Below are positions 1 through 6,971 of a stretch of DNA of 25,277 nucleotides, piece by piece (the first letter of the stretch is position 1; each line of letters begins with the position of its first letter). The stretch covers positions 1 through 25,277 of the forward strand of contig CAJPKN010000014.1 of NCBI GenBank assembly GCA_905370385.1. Reading direction: 5' to 3'. The stretch comes from Stomatobaculum longum (lineage in GTDB: Bacteria > Bacillota > Clostridia > Lachnospirales > Lachnospiraceae). The notes below the pieces were generated by a model, which saw nothing but the letters and a program-made list of their open reading frames with translations, ran no database searches and was not told the origin of the DNA. Made by a program: the position numbers and the translations under genes.

Positions 1-402
1 CCGCGCATGGAGAACGACCTCCTCGAGGTGATGCTCGCCTGCGTCGAGGGCAGACTCGATGAAATCGAACTCAAGTTCTGCGACAAAGCCTGCGTCACGG
101 TTGTGCTCGCGAGCAAGGGCTATCCCGTGAAGTACGAGAAGGGCTTCCCGATTTCCGGGCTCGAGAGCCTGAAGGGCGAAGCGGATGTGTACTGCTATCA
201 CGCGGGCACTCGCTTCGACGAGGCAGGGCGCATTGTCACAAACGGCGGCAGAGTGCTCGATGTGACCGCACTCGGACAGACGATACGCGAGGCGCGCGAG
301 AGAGCCTACGCGGCCGCAGAGAAGATTTCGTTTGAAAATAAGTATGCGCGGACGGACATTGCCCTTGCGGGTGTTGCCGCGGAAGAAGCAAGAGAGCGTT
401 GA
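1..402 (+). CDS. purD: Phosphoribosylamine-glycine ligase (GARS), C-terminal part, 5' end outside window
   Basis: This is the last 133 residues of PurD, which joins phosphoribosylamine and glycine with ATP in cytosolic purine synthesis. The frame is open from base 1, so the ATG at position 7 is an internal methionine. The visible part is the end of the ATP-grasp domain (PRMENDLLEVMLACVEGRLDE, the region that in the family follows the FGDPETQ-type metal site) and the C-terminal GARS domain. Family signatures are GYPVKYEKGFPI, HAGTRF, TNGGRVLDVTALG and a final YARTDIA. The tail AGVAAEEARER is a normal ending, so the gene is intact at its 3' side. Other pur genes would be expected upstream but are not in view. 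A hairpin follows 18 bp after the stop codon. Confidence 0.93.
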   Translation, partial: PRMENDLLEVMLACVEGRLDEIELKFCDKACVTVVLASKGYPVKYEKGFPISGLESLKGEADVYCYHAGTRFDEAGRIVTNGGRVLDVTALGQTIREARERAYAAAEKISFENKYARTDIALAGVAAEEARER

Positions 403-420
403 GTAAGAATACGGATGATA

Positions 421-459
421 AAAAGCCAAATCGCATCACCTAGCTGCGGTTTGGCTTTT
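421..459 (+). terminator. Hairpin with short T run between purD and fbp
   Basis: Bases 421-434 (AAAAGCCAAATCGC) pair with 446-459 (GCGGTTTGGCTTTT), with one G-T wobble and an 11-nt loop. The T run is only four bases, and the A run on the left makes the element symmetric. It probably ends the purD transcript. It also lies only 25 nt before the fbp start codon and I see no promoter after it, so it may act as an attenuator in the fbp leader. Confidence 0.75.
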
Positions 460-484
460 GTGATTCGTTCAAGGAGGAGGCGGT

Positions 485-2371
485 ATGAACCACGATCAGC
501 GGAAGTATCTTAGTTTACTTGCGGAAAAGTTCCCGACACGCCAGGCTGTTTGCACCGAGATCATCAACCTTGCGGCGATTATGAATCTCCCGAAGGGCAC
601 CGAGCACTTTATGAGCGACATTCACGGCGAGTACGAGGCCTTTCTGCACATCATGAACAACTGCTCGGGCGTCATACGGGAGAAGATTGAGCTGCTCTTT
701 GCGGACAGCTTAAGCGATACCGAGCAGAGAGATCTGAGAACCCTCATCTATTATCCGAAAGAGAAATTGAGATGCCTGCACAGCGAGGGAAAAATTTCTC
801 CGCAGTGGTATCGCAAGGTACTGCGGCAGATGATAGAGATAGCCCGTCTGCTCTCTTCGAAGTACACGCGTTCCAAGGTGAGAAAGGCCATGCCCCGCGA
901 GTTCGGCTACATCATAGACGAGCTTTTGCACGCTCTGCCGGACGAGGACGGCAATCAGCTTGCCTACCATGAGCGCATACTCGACACGATTGTCGGCATC
1001 CAGAACGGCGACGAATTCATCATTGCGCTCTCGGCGCTCATTAAACGGCTCGCGGTGGATCACCTGCACATTGTCGGCGATCTCTTTGACCGCGGTGCGG
1101 ATGCCGATAAAATCATAGAGTTGCTCATGGACTACCACTCGATCGACATCCAGTGGGGCAACCACGATGTGCTCTGGATGGGAGCGGCTGCGGGCAATGA
1201 GGCCTGCATCGCGAACGTGGTGCGAAACAACGTGCGCTACAACAACATCCGCATCCTGGAGAGCGGCTACGGCGTCTCCCTGCGTGGCCTCCAGCTTTTT
1301 GCCGAGAAGTACTACGAGGAAACCCCGGCGAAGGCCATGGTGAAGGCCATTAACGTGATGATGTTTAAGGCCGAGGGCGAATTGATACGCCGCCATCCGG
1401 AGTTCGAGATGCAGGACAGACTCCTGCTCGACAAGGTAAACCCCGAAAAGGGGACGGTCACGATAGACGGCACGGAGTACACGATGAACACCATGGAATT
1501 TCCGACTGTCGACTGGAGCGATCCCTATCGGATGACGCCGGAAGAGCGGGAAGTCATGGACGACTTGAAGCGCTCCTTCTGCGAGAGTCCGCAGCTTCAT
1601 CGCCACATCGAATTCCTCTATGCGGTGGGCGGGGTCTATCTGAAAATGAACGACAACCTCTTATTCCACGGTTGCGTGCCGCTGACCGAGGACGGACAGA
1701 TGGCGGAGGTCAATTTCTTCGGGCAGTTCATGCGGGGCAAGAGCTATTTCGAGTTCTGCGAAAAAGCGGCGCGCCTCGCCTTTAATACCGGCGAAGCGCG
1801 CTATGTGGACTTTATGTTTTATCTCTGGGGCGGCCCGAAATCGCCCATGTGCGGCCGCGTTGTGAAGACCTTTGAGCGCAGTTACCTGGACGACAAATCG
1901 AGCTGGAAGGAGCCGCAGGATCCCTATTATCTCTACCTCGACTCCGAGGCGACAAGCCGCATGATACTGCGGGAGTTCGGCTTAAAGTCCGACCTCTCCC
2001 ACATCATCAACGGTCACACGCCGGTGCATGTCTCGGACGGCGAAATCCCGATTAAGGCGGGCGGCAAGCTCATTGTGATCGACGGCGGCTTTTCGCGCGC
2101 CTATCATAAGACCACAGGCATTGCGGGCTACACCCTGATTTACAACTCCCACGGCATGCGCATCAAGAGCCACATGCCTTTTGAGTCGGTGGAACGCGTG
2201 CTCAGCGAGAACATCGACATTGAGTCCCGCGCGAACCAGTTTGAGATAGAGCCCTACCGCGTGATGGTCGGAGACAGCGATATCGGCAAGCGGCTTGCGG
2301 CGCAAATCGAAGATCTGAACGAACTGCTCACCGCCTACCGGGACGGTGTCATTCCGGAGCGCGTCGAATAA
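485..2371 (+). CDS. fbp: Fructose-1,6-bisphosphatase class III (Firmicutes type)
   Basis: This 628-residue cytosolic enzyme hydrolyses fructose 1,6-bisphosphate to fructose 6-phosphate for gluconeogenesis. It belongs to the FBPase_2 family, which carries a calcineurin-like metallophosphatase core and is unrelated to the class I enzyme. Metal-site motifs are visible in order: SDIHGEYEAF (Asp45, His47), GDLFDRG (about 198-204), GNHDVLWMG (about 225-233) and INGHTPVH (about 508-514). The start is well set by an AAGGAGGAGG ribosome-binding site just before the ATG. Length is close to the family norm of about 640-670. There is no obvious promoter between the purD hairpin and the start, so transcription must enter through or before that hairpin. 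The gene runs convergently into nudC, with 13 bp between the stop codons. Confidence 0.95.
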   Translation: MNHDQRKYLSLLAEKFPTRQAVCTEIINLAAIMNLPKGTEHFMSDIHGEYEAFLHIMNNCSGVIREKIELLFADSLSDTEQRDLRTLIYYPKEKLRCLHSEGKISPQWYRKVLRQMIEIARLLSSKYTRSKVRKAMPREFGYIIDELLHALPDEDGNQLAYHERILDTIVGIQNGDEFIIALSALIKRLAVDHLHIVGDLFDRGADADKIIELLMDYHSIDIQWGNHDVLWMGAAAGNEACIANVVRNNVRYNNIRILESGYGVSLRGLQLFAEKYYEETPAKAMVKAINVMMFKAEGELIRRHPEFEMQDRLLLDKVNPEKGTVTIDGTEYTMNTMEFPTVDWSDPYRMTPEEREVMDDLKRSFCESPQLHRHIEFLYAVGGVYLKMNDNLLFHGCVPLTEDGQMAEVNFFGQFMRGKSYFEFCEKAARLAFNTGEARYVDFMFYLWGGPKSPMCGRVVKTFERSYLDDKSSWKEPQDPYYLYLDSEATSRMILREFGLKSDLSHIINGHTPVHVSDGEIPIKAGGKLIVIDGGFSRAYHKTTGIAGYTLIYNSHGMRIKSHMPFESVERVLSENIDIESRANQFEIEPYRVMVGDSDIGKRLAAQIEDLNELLTAYRDGVIPERVE

Positions 2372-2390
2372 GCGCTGAGAGCGCTCAGAG
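2372..2390. other. Small inverted repeat between convergent fbp and nudC
   Basis: CTGAG (2375-2379) and CTCAG (2384-2388) form a short dyad around AGCG, across the end of nudC. There is no T run on either strand, so it is at best a weak bidirectional end signal. Confidence 0.3.
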
Positions 2391-3248
2391 CTCGCCGCGG
2401 CGAAAGCGCTGCATGAGCTCGTTTGCGACGCTCGCCGAGCTCGGATTGTCGGGAATTTCTTCCCGCGGCACAAAGGAGGCCTCGCAGAGCTCGCGCTCAT
2501 CGAGCCGTATGCGGTCGGAGCCGTCGAGCTCCGCCGTATAGGCGAGCATCAGCGAGTCGGAGAAAGACCAGGGCTGCACGGCATAGGGACGTATGTTCTT
2601 GACCTTGAGCCCGGTCTCCTCCATGACTTCGCGTTCCACCGCCTGCTCCGGGGTCTCCCCGACTTCCACAAAGCCTGCAACCAACGCCTTCCGGCGATAG
2701 TCGGAGGCGTTTTTTGCGTAGCGGGTCAGGAGAAGGCGGTCGCCGTTTTTCACCGCGACAATGACCGCGGGGCTTATTTTCGGGTACTCGATGAGGCCGC
2801 AGTGCTTGCAGCACATGGCGCGCTCCTCTTCGGCGTGCGTCATTTTTTCGCCGCAGCGCCCGCAGAACTTACGCTGGTCGTAAAAGCGGTACAGCTGGGT
2901 GGAAGTGATGGCCGCAAAGGCAAGGTGCTGAGGCTTTAAGTCGCGGAGCTCCGTGGGCCCGAGGAAGCGATAGCCTTCGCCCAGTTTTCCGGCGGGAAGC
3001 GCCGAGGGCGGCAGGAGGAAAAAGTAGTCCCGATCGATCTGAAAGAGATAGCGTGCCTTCTGACAGAGGGACTTGAAGGGCAGAGCCTCCGTCTCAAAAT
3101 CCGAAAATCTCGGGAGGGTAAAGGCACCGTCGCGCTCCGCAAAGAGCACGCCCTCCCGCGAGACCAAAACAAGGAAAGAACGCCGCTCGGGCGTTCTCTC
3201 CGGGTGATAGCTCACATCGTAGCGATGCGGCAGTATATCCTGAATCAT
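2385..3248 (-). CDS. nudC: NADH pyrophosphatase (Nudix hydrolase, NudC family)
   Basis: This 287-residue protein should split NAD(H) into NMN(H) and AMP; in bacteria the family also removes NAD caps from RNA 5' ends. Parts seen in order: an N-terminal NUDIX-like domain (about 1-125); a zinc ribbon with CGRC (Cys129, Cys132) and a second cysteine group CCKHC (146-150); and a Nudix box starting GFVEVGETPEQAVEREV and ending MEETGL (about 192-214). The NADH-specific motif after the Nudix box, normally SQPWPFPxS, is VQPWSFSDS here (about 224-232), a recognisable variant. Its ATG overlaps the pncB stop by 4 bp (ATGA at 3245-3248), so the two are probably translationally coupled. The pairing with pncB supports a role in the NAD pool. 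Confidence 0.9.
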   Translation of the reverse strand: MIQDILPHRYDVSYHPERTPERRSFLVLVSREGVLFAERDGAFTLPRFSDFETEALPFKSLCQKARYLFQIDRDYFFLLPPSALPAGKLGEGYRFLGPTELRDLKPQHLAFAAITSTQLYRFYDQRKFCGRCGEKMTHAEEERAMCCKHCGLIEYPKISPAVIVAVKNGDRLLLTRYAKNASDYRRKALVAGFVEVGETPEQAVEREVMEETGLKVKNIRPYAVQPWSFSDSLMLAYTAELDGSDRIRLDERELCEASFVPREEIPDNPSSASVANELMQRFRRGEL

Positions 3249-4708
3249 GCTTGTTCCGTTGCTCCTGTCTGATACCGCTCCAGTAAGTTATTCTTGAGAT
3301 TCCAGAGTTTGCGTGAGAGGTCCACATACGTTTGATGCGGGTACTCAAAGCGCTTCGATTCCTCCCAAAGGGTGTTCAGCTCCCGGCGGCAAATGTTCTG
3401 AATCTCTTTGACCGACGGAGACTCGTAGACACAGTCACCCTTTCGGAATACGGGAACCAGGAGCTCCCGCATTGAATAGGAACCGCCGGGCAAGAGGGTC
3501 TTTTTCCAGGTCTCAATCGGGTCGAAGAGGAGAAGCGGATCCTTCGAAGAGAATTCCTCGTCCGCGAGCGCAATGAGATCTGCGACTATCATGCCCTGTG
3601 CATCATAGATGCGATAAATCTTTTTATCACCGGGGTTCGTAATTTTCTCGGCGTTTTCGGAAATCTTGATCTTCGGCTCGAAGCGCTGTTCCGGCTCATT
3701 CCAGATGGCCGCGAGCTTATAGACACCGCCGAATGCCGGGCAATCCTTGGAGGTAATCAGGTTGGTGCCGACACCCCAGGAATTGATGGTTGCGCCCTGC
3801 GCCTTGAGGGAGCCGATTAGGCCCTCGTCGAGGTCATTGGATGCGGAGATAATCGCATCGGTAAAACCCTCGGCATCGAGCGCTGCCTTGACCTTTTTCG
3901 AGAGGTAGGCAAGGTCGCCCGAGTCCATTCGTATGCCGTAGCGCTTCGGATGTATGCCCTGTTCGCGCAGTTCCTTGAAGACCTGAATGGCATGCGGCAG
4001 ACCGCTGTCCAGCGTGTCGTAGGTGTCGATTAAGAGGATGCAGGCATCCGGGTAGAGCTTCGCATAGGCGCGGAAGGCACTCAGCTCATCCGGGAAGCTC
4101 ATAATCCAGGAGTGCGCGTGGGTGCCGCTCACTGGAACATGGAACATTTGTCCGCAGAGCACATTGGAAGTGCCCACGCAACCCGCGATAATCGCGGCGC
4201 GCGCGCCGTAAATCGCGGCGTCCGGTCCCTGTGCCCGGCGGCAACCGAATTCCATCACGCCGTCGCCCTGTGCGGCGCGCACAATGCGCGCGGTCTTGGT
4301 CGCAATGAGACTCTGGTGGTTGATGATGTTCAGAAGCGCGGTTTCAATGAGCTGTGCCTGCATAATCGGCGCAATCACCTTGACCAGAGGTTCGCGCGGG
4401 AAAATGACCGTGCCCTCGGGAATCGCGTAGATATCACCGGTAAAGCGGAAGTCCCTGAGATACGCGAGGAAGGCGGGCTTAAAGATGCCGAGACTCTTCA
4501 GATAGTCAATCTCGTCTTCCGTGAAGTGCAGGTTTTTGACATAGTCGATCAGCTGCTCCAGACCGGCGCAAATCGCGTAGCCGTTGCCCTCCGGATTGTT
4601 GCGGTAAAACATGTCGAAGATGACAGTCTGATTAACATCCTCATTTTCAAAATAGCCCTGCATCATCGTGAGTTCGTACAGGTCTGTCAGTAGGGTCAGA
4701 TTTCGCAT
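3245..4708 (-). CDS. pncB: Nicotinate phosphoribosyltransferase
   Basis: The 487-residue product joins nicotinate to PRPP to give nicotinate mononucleotide, the entry step of NAD salvage (Preiss-Handler route). The N-terminus RNLTLLTDLYELTMMQGYF is the family opening. The core has EFGCRRAQGPDAAIYGARAA, then SGTHAHSWIMSF and LLIDTYDTLDSG. A second region holds GIRMDSGDLAYLSKKV and SWGVGTNLITS for phosphate/PRPP binding. It is the long (about 480-residue) Firmicutes-type form. It lies 18 bp after gpmA on the same strand and overlaps nudC by 4 bp. The upstream AGAGAAAA is a weak ribosome-binding site, which suggests translation may depend partly on gpmA. A base-by-base promoter of its own is not seen. 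Confidence 0.95.
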   Translation of the reverse strand: MRNLTLLTDLYELTMMQGYFENEDVNQTVIFDMFYRNNPEGNGYAICAGLEQLIDYVKNLHFTEDEIDYLKSLGIFKPAFLAYLRDFRFTGDIYAIPEGTVIFPREPLVKVIAPIMQAQLIETALLNIINHQSLIATKTARIVRAAQGDGVMEFGCRRAQGPDAAIYGARAAIIAGCVGTSNVLCGQMFHVPVSGTHAHSWIMSFPDELSAFRAYAKLYPDACILLIDTYDTLDSGLPHAIQVFKELREQGIHPKRYGIRMDSGDLAYLSKKVKAALDAEGFTDAIISASNDLDEGLIGSLKAQGATINSWGVGTNLITSKDCPAFGGVYKLAAIWNEPEQRFEPKIKISENAEKITNPGDKKIYRIYDAQGMIVADLIALADEEFSSKDPLLLFDPIETWKKTLLPGGSYSMRELLVPVFRKGDCVYESPSVKEIQNICRRELNTLWEESKRFEYPHQTYVDLSRKLWNLKNNLLERYQTGATEQA

Positions 4709-4726
4709 TTTTCTCTGTTCGCCGCG

Positions 4727-5476
4727 TTATGCCTGTTTCTTGCCCTGGTTCGCGACTGCCTCCATTTTTTTCTTGAGTGCTTCCTGGTCGCCGAGATAGT
4801 AGTGGCGGATGGGCTTGAAGGAATCGTCGAACTCATAGACGAGCGGCGTGCCGGTCGGAATGTTGACGCCGATGATGTCTTCTTCGGAAATATTGTCAAA
4901 GTACTTGACCAGTGCGCGGAGAGAGTTGCCGTGCGCCGCAATGATGACGCGCTTGCCGGCCTCCATCTCGGGGCGGATCACTTCGTTGAAATAGGGGACG
5001 GCTCTCTCAATCGTGGTCTCCAAGCTCTCGCAGTCGGGGAGCAGCGCCGGGTCCACATCCCGGTAAGCCGGGTTTTTCTTTGCGCTTCTCGGGTCGGAAG
5101 GATCCAGTACCGGCGGCTTAATCGAGAAGGAGCGACGCCAAATCTTGACCTGTTCCTCACCGTACTTTTCCGCGGTCTCGGACTTGTTGAGACCCTGGAG
5201 CGCACCGTAGTGGCGCTCGTTTAACTTCCAGCTTTTCACGACCTCGAGCCAGTCGCGGTCCATCTCATCCAGAATGTGGTTCAGCGTGTGGATTGCGCGC
5301 TTTAAGTAGGAAGTAAAGCAGATGTCGAAATCATAGCCCTCGGCCTTTAAGAGCTGACCCGCAGCTTTTGCCTCCTCGTGGCCCTTCTCCGAGAGATCCA
5401 CGTCCATCCAGCCGGTGAAAAGGTTCTGCTTGTTCCATTCGCTTTCGCCGTGCCGTACCAATACGAGTTTCATCAT
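4727..5476 (-). CDS. gpmA: 2,3-bisphosphoglycerate-dependent phosphoglycerate mutase
   Basis: The 249-residue cytosolic enzyme interconverts 3- and 2-phosphoglycerate in glycolysis. The catalytic phosphohistidine motif is [10 protein letters not shown] at the N-terminus, followed by [15 protein letters not shown]. Further family blocks are [14 protein letters not shown] and the second histidine in [14 protein letters not shown], then [11 protein letters not shown]. An open frame extends upstream to 5539, but I place the start at 5476 because AAAGGAG lies 8 nt before it and because the family begins directly with the beta strand of LVLVRHGE. A second ATG follows at once (5473) and cannot be excluded. 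It is the first gene of a minus-strand group with pncB and nudC. It is divergent from the asparaginase gene, with 178 bp between. Confidence 0.96.
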   Translation of the reverse strand: MMKLVLVRHGESEWNKQNLFTGWMDVDLSEKGHEEAKAAGQLLKAEGYDFDICFTSYLKRAIHTLNHILDEMDRDWLEVVKSWKLNERHYGALQGLNKSETAEKYGEEQVKIWRRSFSIKPPVLDPSDPRSAKKNPAYRDVDPALLPDCESLETTIERAVPYFNEVIRPEMEAGKRVIIAAHGNSLRALVKYFDNISEEDIIGVNIPTGTPLVYEFDDSFKPIRHYYLGDQEALKKKMEAVANQGKKQA

Positions 5477-5537
5477 CGCAATCGCTCCTTTCGTAAGCCC
5501 TGAGATTACTAGAGACTTTTGTTTCAGGCTTGAGAGC

Positions 5538-5570
5538 ATGATAGCACAAACCGCAGGTCTTTTCCACGGA
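5538..5570 (-). promoter_or_regulatory. Candidate promoter of gpmA-pncB-nudC
   Basis: On the minus strand a -10-like TATCAT (5538-5543) is preceded, 18 bases upstream, by TGGAAA. The match to the -35 consensus is only moderate. Placement about 60 bp before the gpmA start is sensible. Confidence 0.45.
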
Positions 5571-5595
5571 AGACGGTAAATGCGGGGACAGCGGA

Positions 5596-5624
5596 TTGAG
5601 TTTTTAAGACGCTTTTGTTAAAAT
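5596..5624 (+). promoter_or_regulatory. Candidate promoter of the asparaginase gene
   Basis: TTGAGT (5596-5601) and TAAAAT (5619-5624) are separated by 17 bp and lie about 30 bp before the start codon. Confidence 0.6.
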
Positions 5625-5654
5625 TAACCATTATGACAAAAAACGGAGGCTGCT

Positions 5655-6659
5655 ATGAGCAAAAAAATGCTGCTGATTAATACGGGAGGCACCTTTTCAT
5701 CGGTGCCGAGCGAAAAAGGGCTTGCGCCGGGCATAGACCTCGAGGAAATCATGCGGACCATAGGTCCGATCGGAGAGGGGCATACCTTTGAGTTAAAGGA
5801 CTATGCGTCCCTCGACTCGGCAAACATCACGCCGGAGGACTGGGTGGCCATCGCGAACCTGGTCGCGGCGGCCAGAGAGGACTGCGACGGCGTGGTCATT
5901 ATCCACGGCACGGACAGCATGTCCTACACCTCCTCGATGCTTTCCTTCATGCTCCAGAACATTGAGATCCCGGTCATTCTGACGGGAAGCCAGCTTCCGC
6001 TCCGCGCGCCCTTAACGGACGCCATCGATAACCTCCGCTGTGCGATTACGGCGGGCTTAAGCGGCATGCTTCGCGGTGTCTACACGGTTTTTCACCAGAA
6101 GCTCATTCTGGGCTGCCGAACCTCGAAGGTGAGAACCGTTTCCTTCAATGCCTTTGAGTCGGTCAATTATCCTTTGATCGGTGAGTTCAATGCCTTCGGC
6201 ATGCAGGTCTTAAAGGAGCCGCTTCGCCGCGCTTCCTTCCAGCTCTCGCCGGAGTACTCGGAGAACATCGCGGTCTTAAAAATTTTCCCGGGCATGCACG
6301 CGGATATCTTCCGCTACCTCTACGACAAGGGCTGCGAGGGCATCTTTGTCGAGGCCTTCGGCCTGGGCGGCGTGCCCTTCCTTCACAATAACATTCTGGA
6401 GGAGATTGACCGGGCGAGCAGCAAGGGCATGAGCATCCTGGTGGGCAGCCAGTGCCGCTACGAAGGCAGCAATCTCGATGTTTACGAGACCGGTCTCCGC
6501 GTACAGGAGAGCGGCGGCATCCCGGTCTTTGACATGACCCAGGAGGCCACGGTCACAAAGCTCATGTGGGCGCTCGGCAGAAGCAAGGCGAGAGAGGATG
6601 TGCGCAAGACCTTCTTCACGAACTACGTGGACGAGGTCACCCTGCCGAGACTCCGCTAA
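5655..6659 (+). CDS. ansA: L-asparaginase, type I (cytoplasmic)
   Basis: This 334-residue amidohydrolase converts asparagine to aspartate and ammonia. Both catalytic threonine motifs are present: INTGGTFSS (Thr13) near the N-terminus and VVIIHGTDSMSY (Thr86, Asp87). LTGSQLPLRAPLTDAIDNL is the type I form of the segment that carries the third active-site region. There is no signal peptide, so it should be the low-affinity cytosolic kind. The start has a GGAGG ribosome-binding site (ACGGAGGCTGCT then ATG) and its own likely promoter. I see no terminator directly after it; transcripts reading on would meet the T-box attenuator before ileS. Gene symbol ansA is by family analogy. Confidence 0.93.
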   Translation: MSKKMLLINTGGTFSSVPSEKGLAPGIDLEEIMRTIGPIGEGHTFELKDYASLDSANITPEDWVAIANLVAAAREDCDGVVIIHGTDSMSYTSSMLSFMLQNIEIPVILTGSQLPLRAPLTDAIDNLRCAITAGLSGMLRGVYTVFHQKLILGCRTSKVRTVSFNAFESVNYPLIGEFNAFGMQVLKEPLRRASFQLSPEYSENIAVLKIFPGMHADIFRYLYDKGCEGIFVEAFGLGGVPFLHNNILEEIDRASSKGMSILVGSQCRYEGSNLDVYETGLRVQESGGIPVFDMTQEATVTKLMWALGRSKAREDVRKTFFTNYVDEVTLPRLR

Positions 6660-6673
6660 AAGCTGTTTCTTCC

Positions 6674-6702
6674 TTGACATAGAAAATCAGGCTGATTATA
6701 CT
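6674..6702 (+). promoter_or_regulatory. Strong sigma-A-type promoter for the ileS T-box leader
   Basis: A perfect TTGACA (6674-6679) and TATACT (6697-6702) are spaced by 17 bp. Transcription would begin near 6709, just before T-box stem I. Confidence 0.85.
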
Positions 6703-6708
6703 AGTGAA

Positions 6709-6952
6709 AAATTCATACAAAGGCGTTGACAAAGAGAGTAGGCGTTTGAAACAGCCATAGAGAGTCGGGGACGGTGGAAGCCCGATGCCAAGTACTTGCG
6801 TTGAAAATCACTTTCGAGCCGCGGTTCGGAGCGGAGGGCTGCCTCCGGGTACGTTCCGCCGTAATCCCCACGTCACGGGGGAAAGCAAAATACAGGTGGT
6901 ACAGCGAAAGCAGAGAGCGTTCGTCCTGAGAGGGGCGGGCGCTTTCTTTTTT
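6709..6952 (+). promoter_or_regulatory. Isoleucine T-box riboswitch leader of ileS
   Basis: The 5' leader has the hallmarks of a transcriptional T-box that senses uncharged tRNA. The AGTA bulge typical of stem I is at 6737-6740, a GGTGGAAGCC distal element is near 6773, and the T-box sequence AGGTGGTACAGCG is at 6894-6906. On the 3' side of stem I, GAAAATCAC places an ATC codon at 6807-6809 followed by A, which fits the specifier position and isoleucine. A hairpin (CCCC/GGGG near 6867-6880) fits stem III. The antiterminator would pair the T-box with the CGTTCGTCCT region, competing with the terminator below. Uncharged tRNA-Ile should therefore raise ileS transcription. I assign the specifier by position and by the gene downstream, without a computed fold. 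Confidence 0.92.
6917..6952 (+). terminator. T-box-controlled intrinsic terminator before ileS
   Basis: GCGTTCGTCC (6917-6926) pairs with GGGCGGGCGC (6933-6942), with three G-T wobbles, followed by TTTCTTTTTT. It overlaps the antiterminator half, as expected for a T-box switch. Confidence 0.88.
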
Positions 6953-6971
6953 GAGACAGGAGGAGAAAAAA

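Noticed and set aside
6951..6971. TTG at 6951 as the ileS start
   Set aside because: It lies within the terminator T run and before the AGGAGG site; the GTG at 6972 is correctly spaced.
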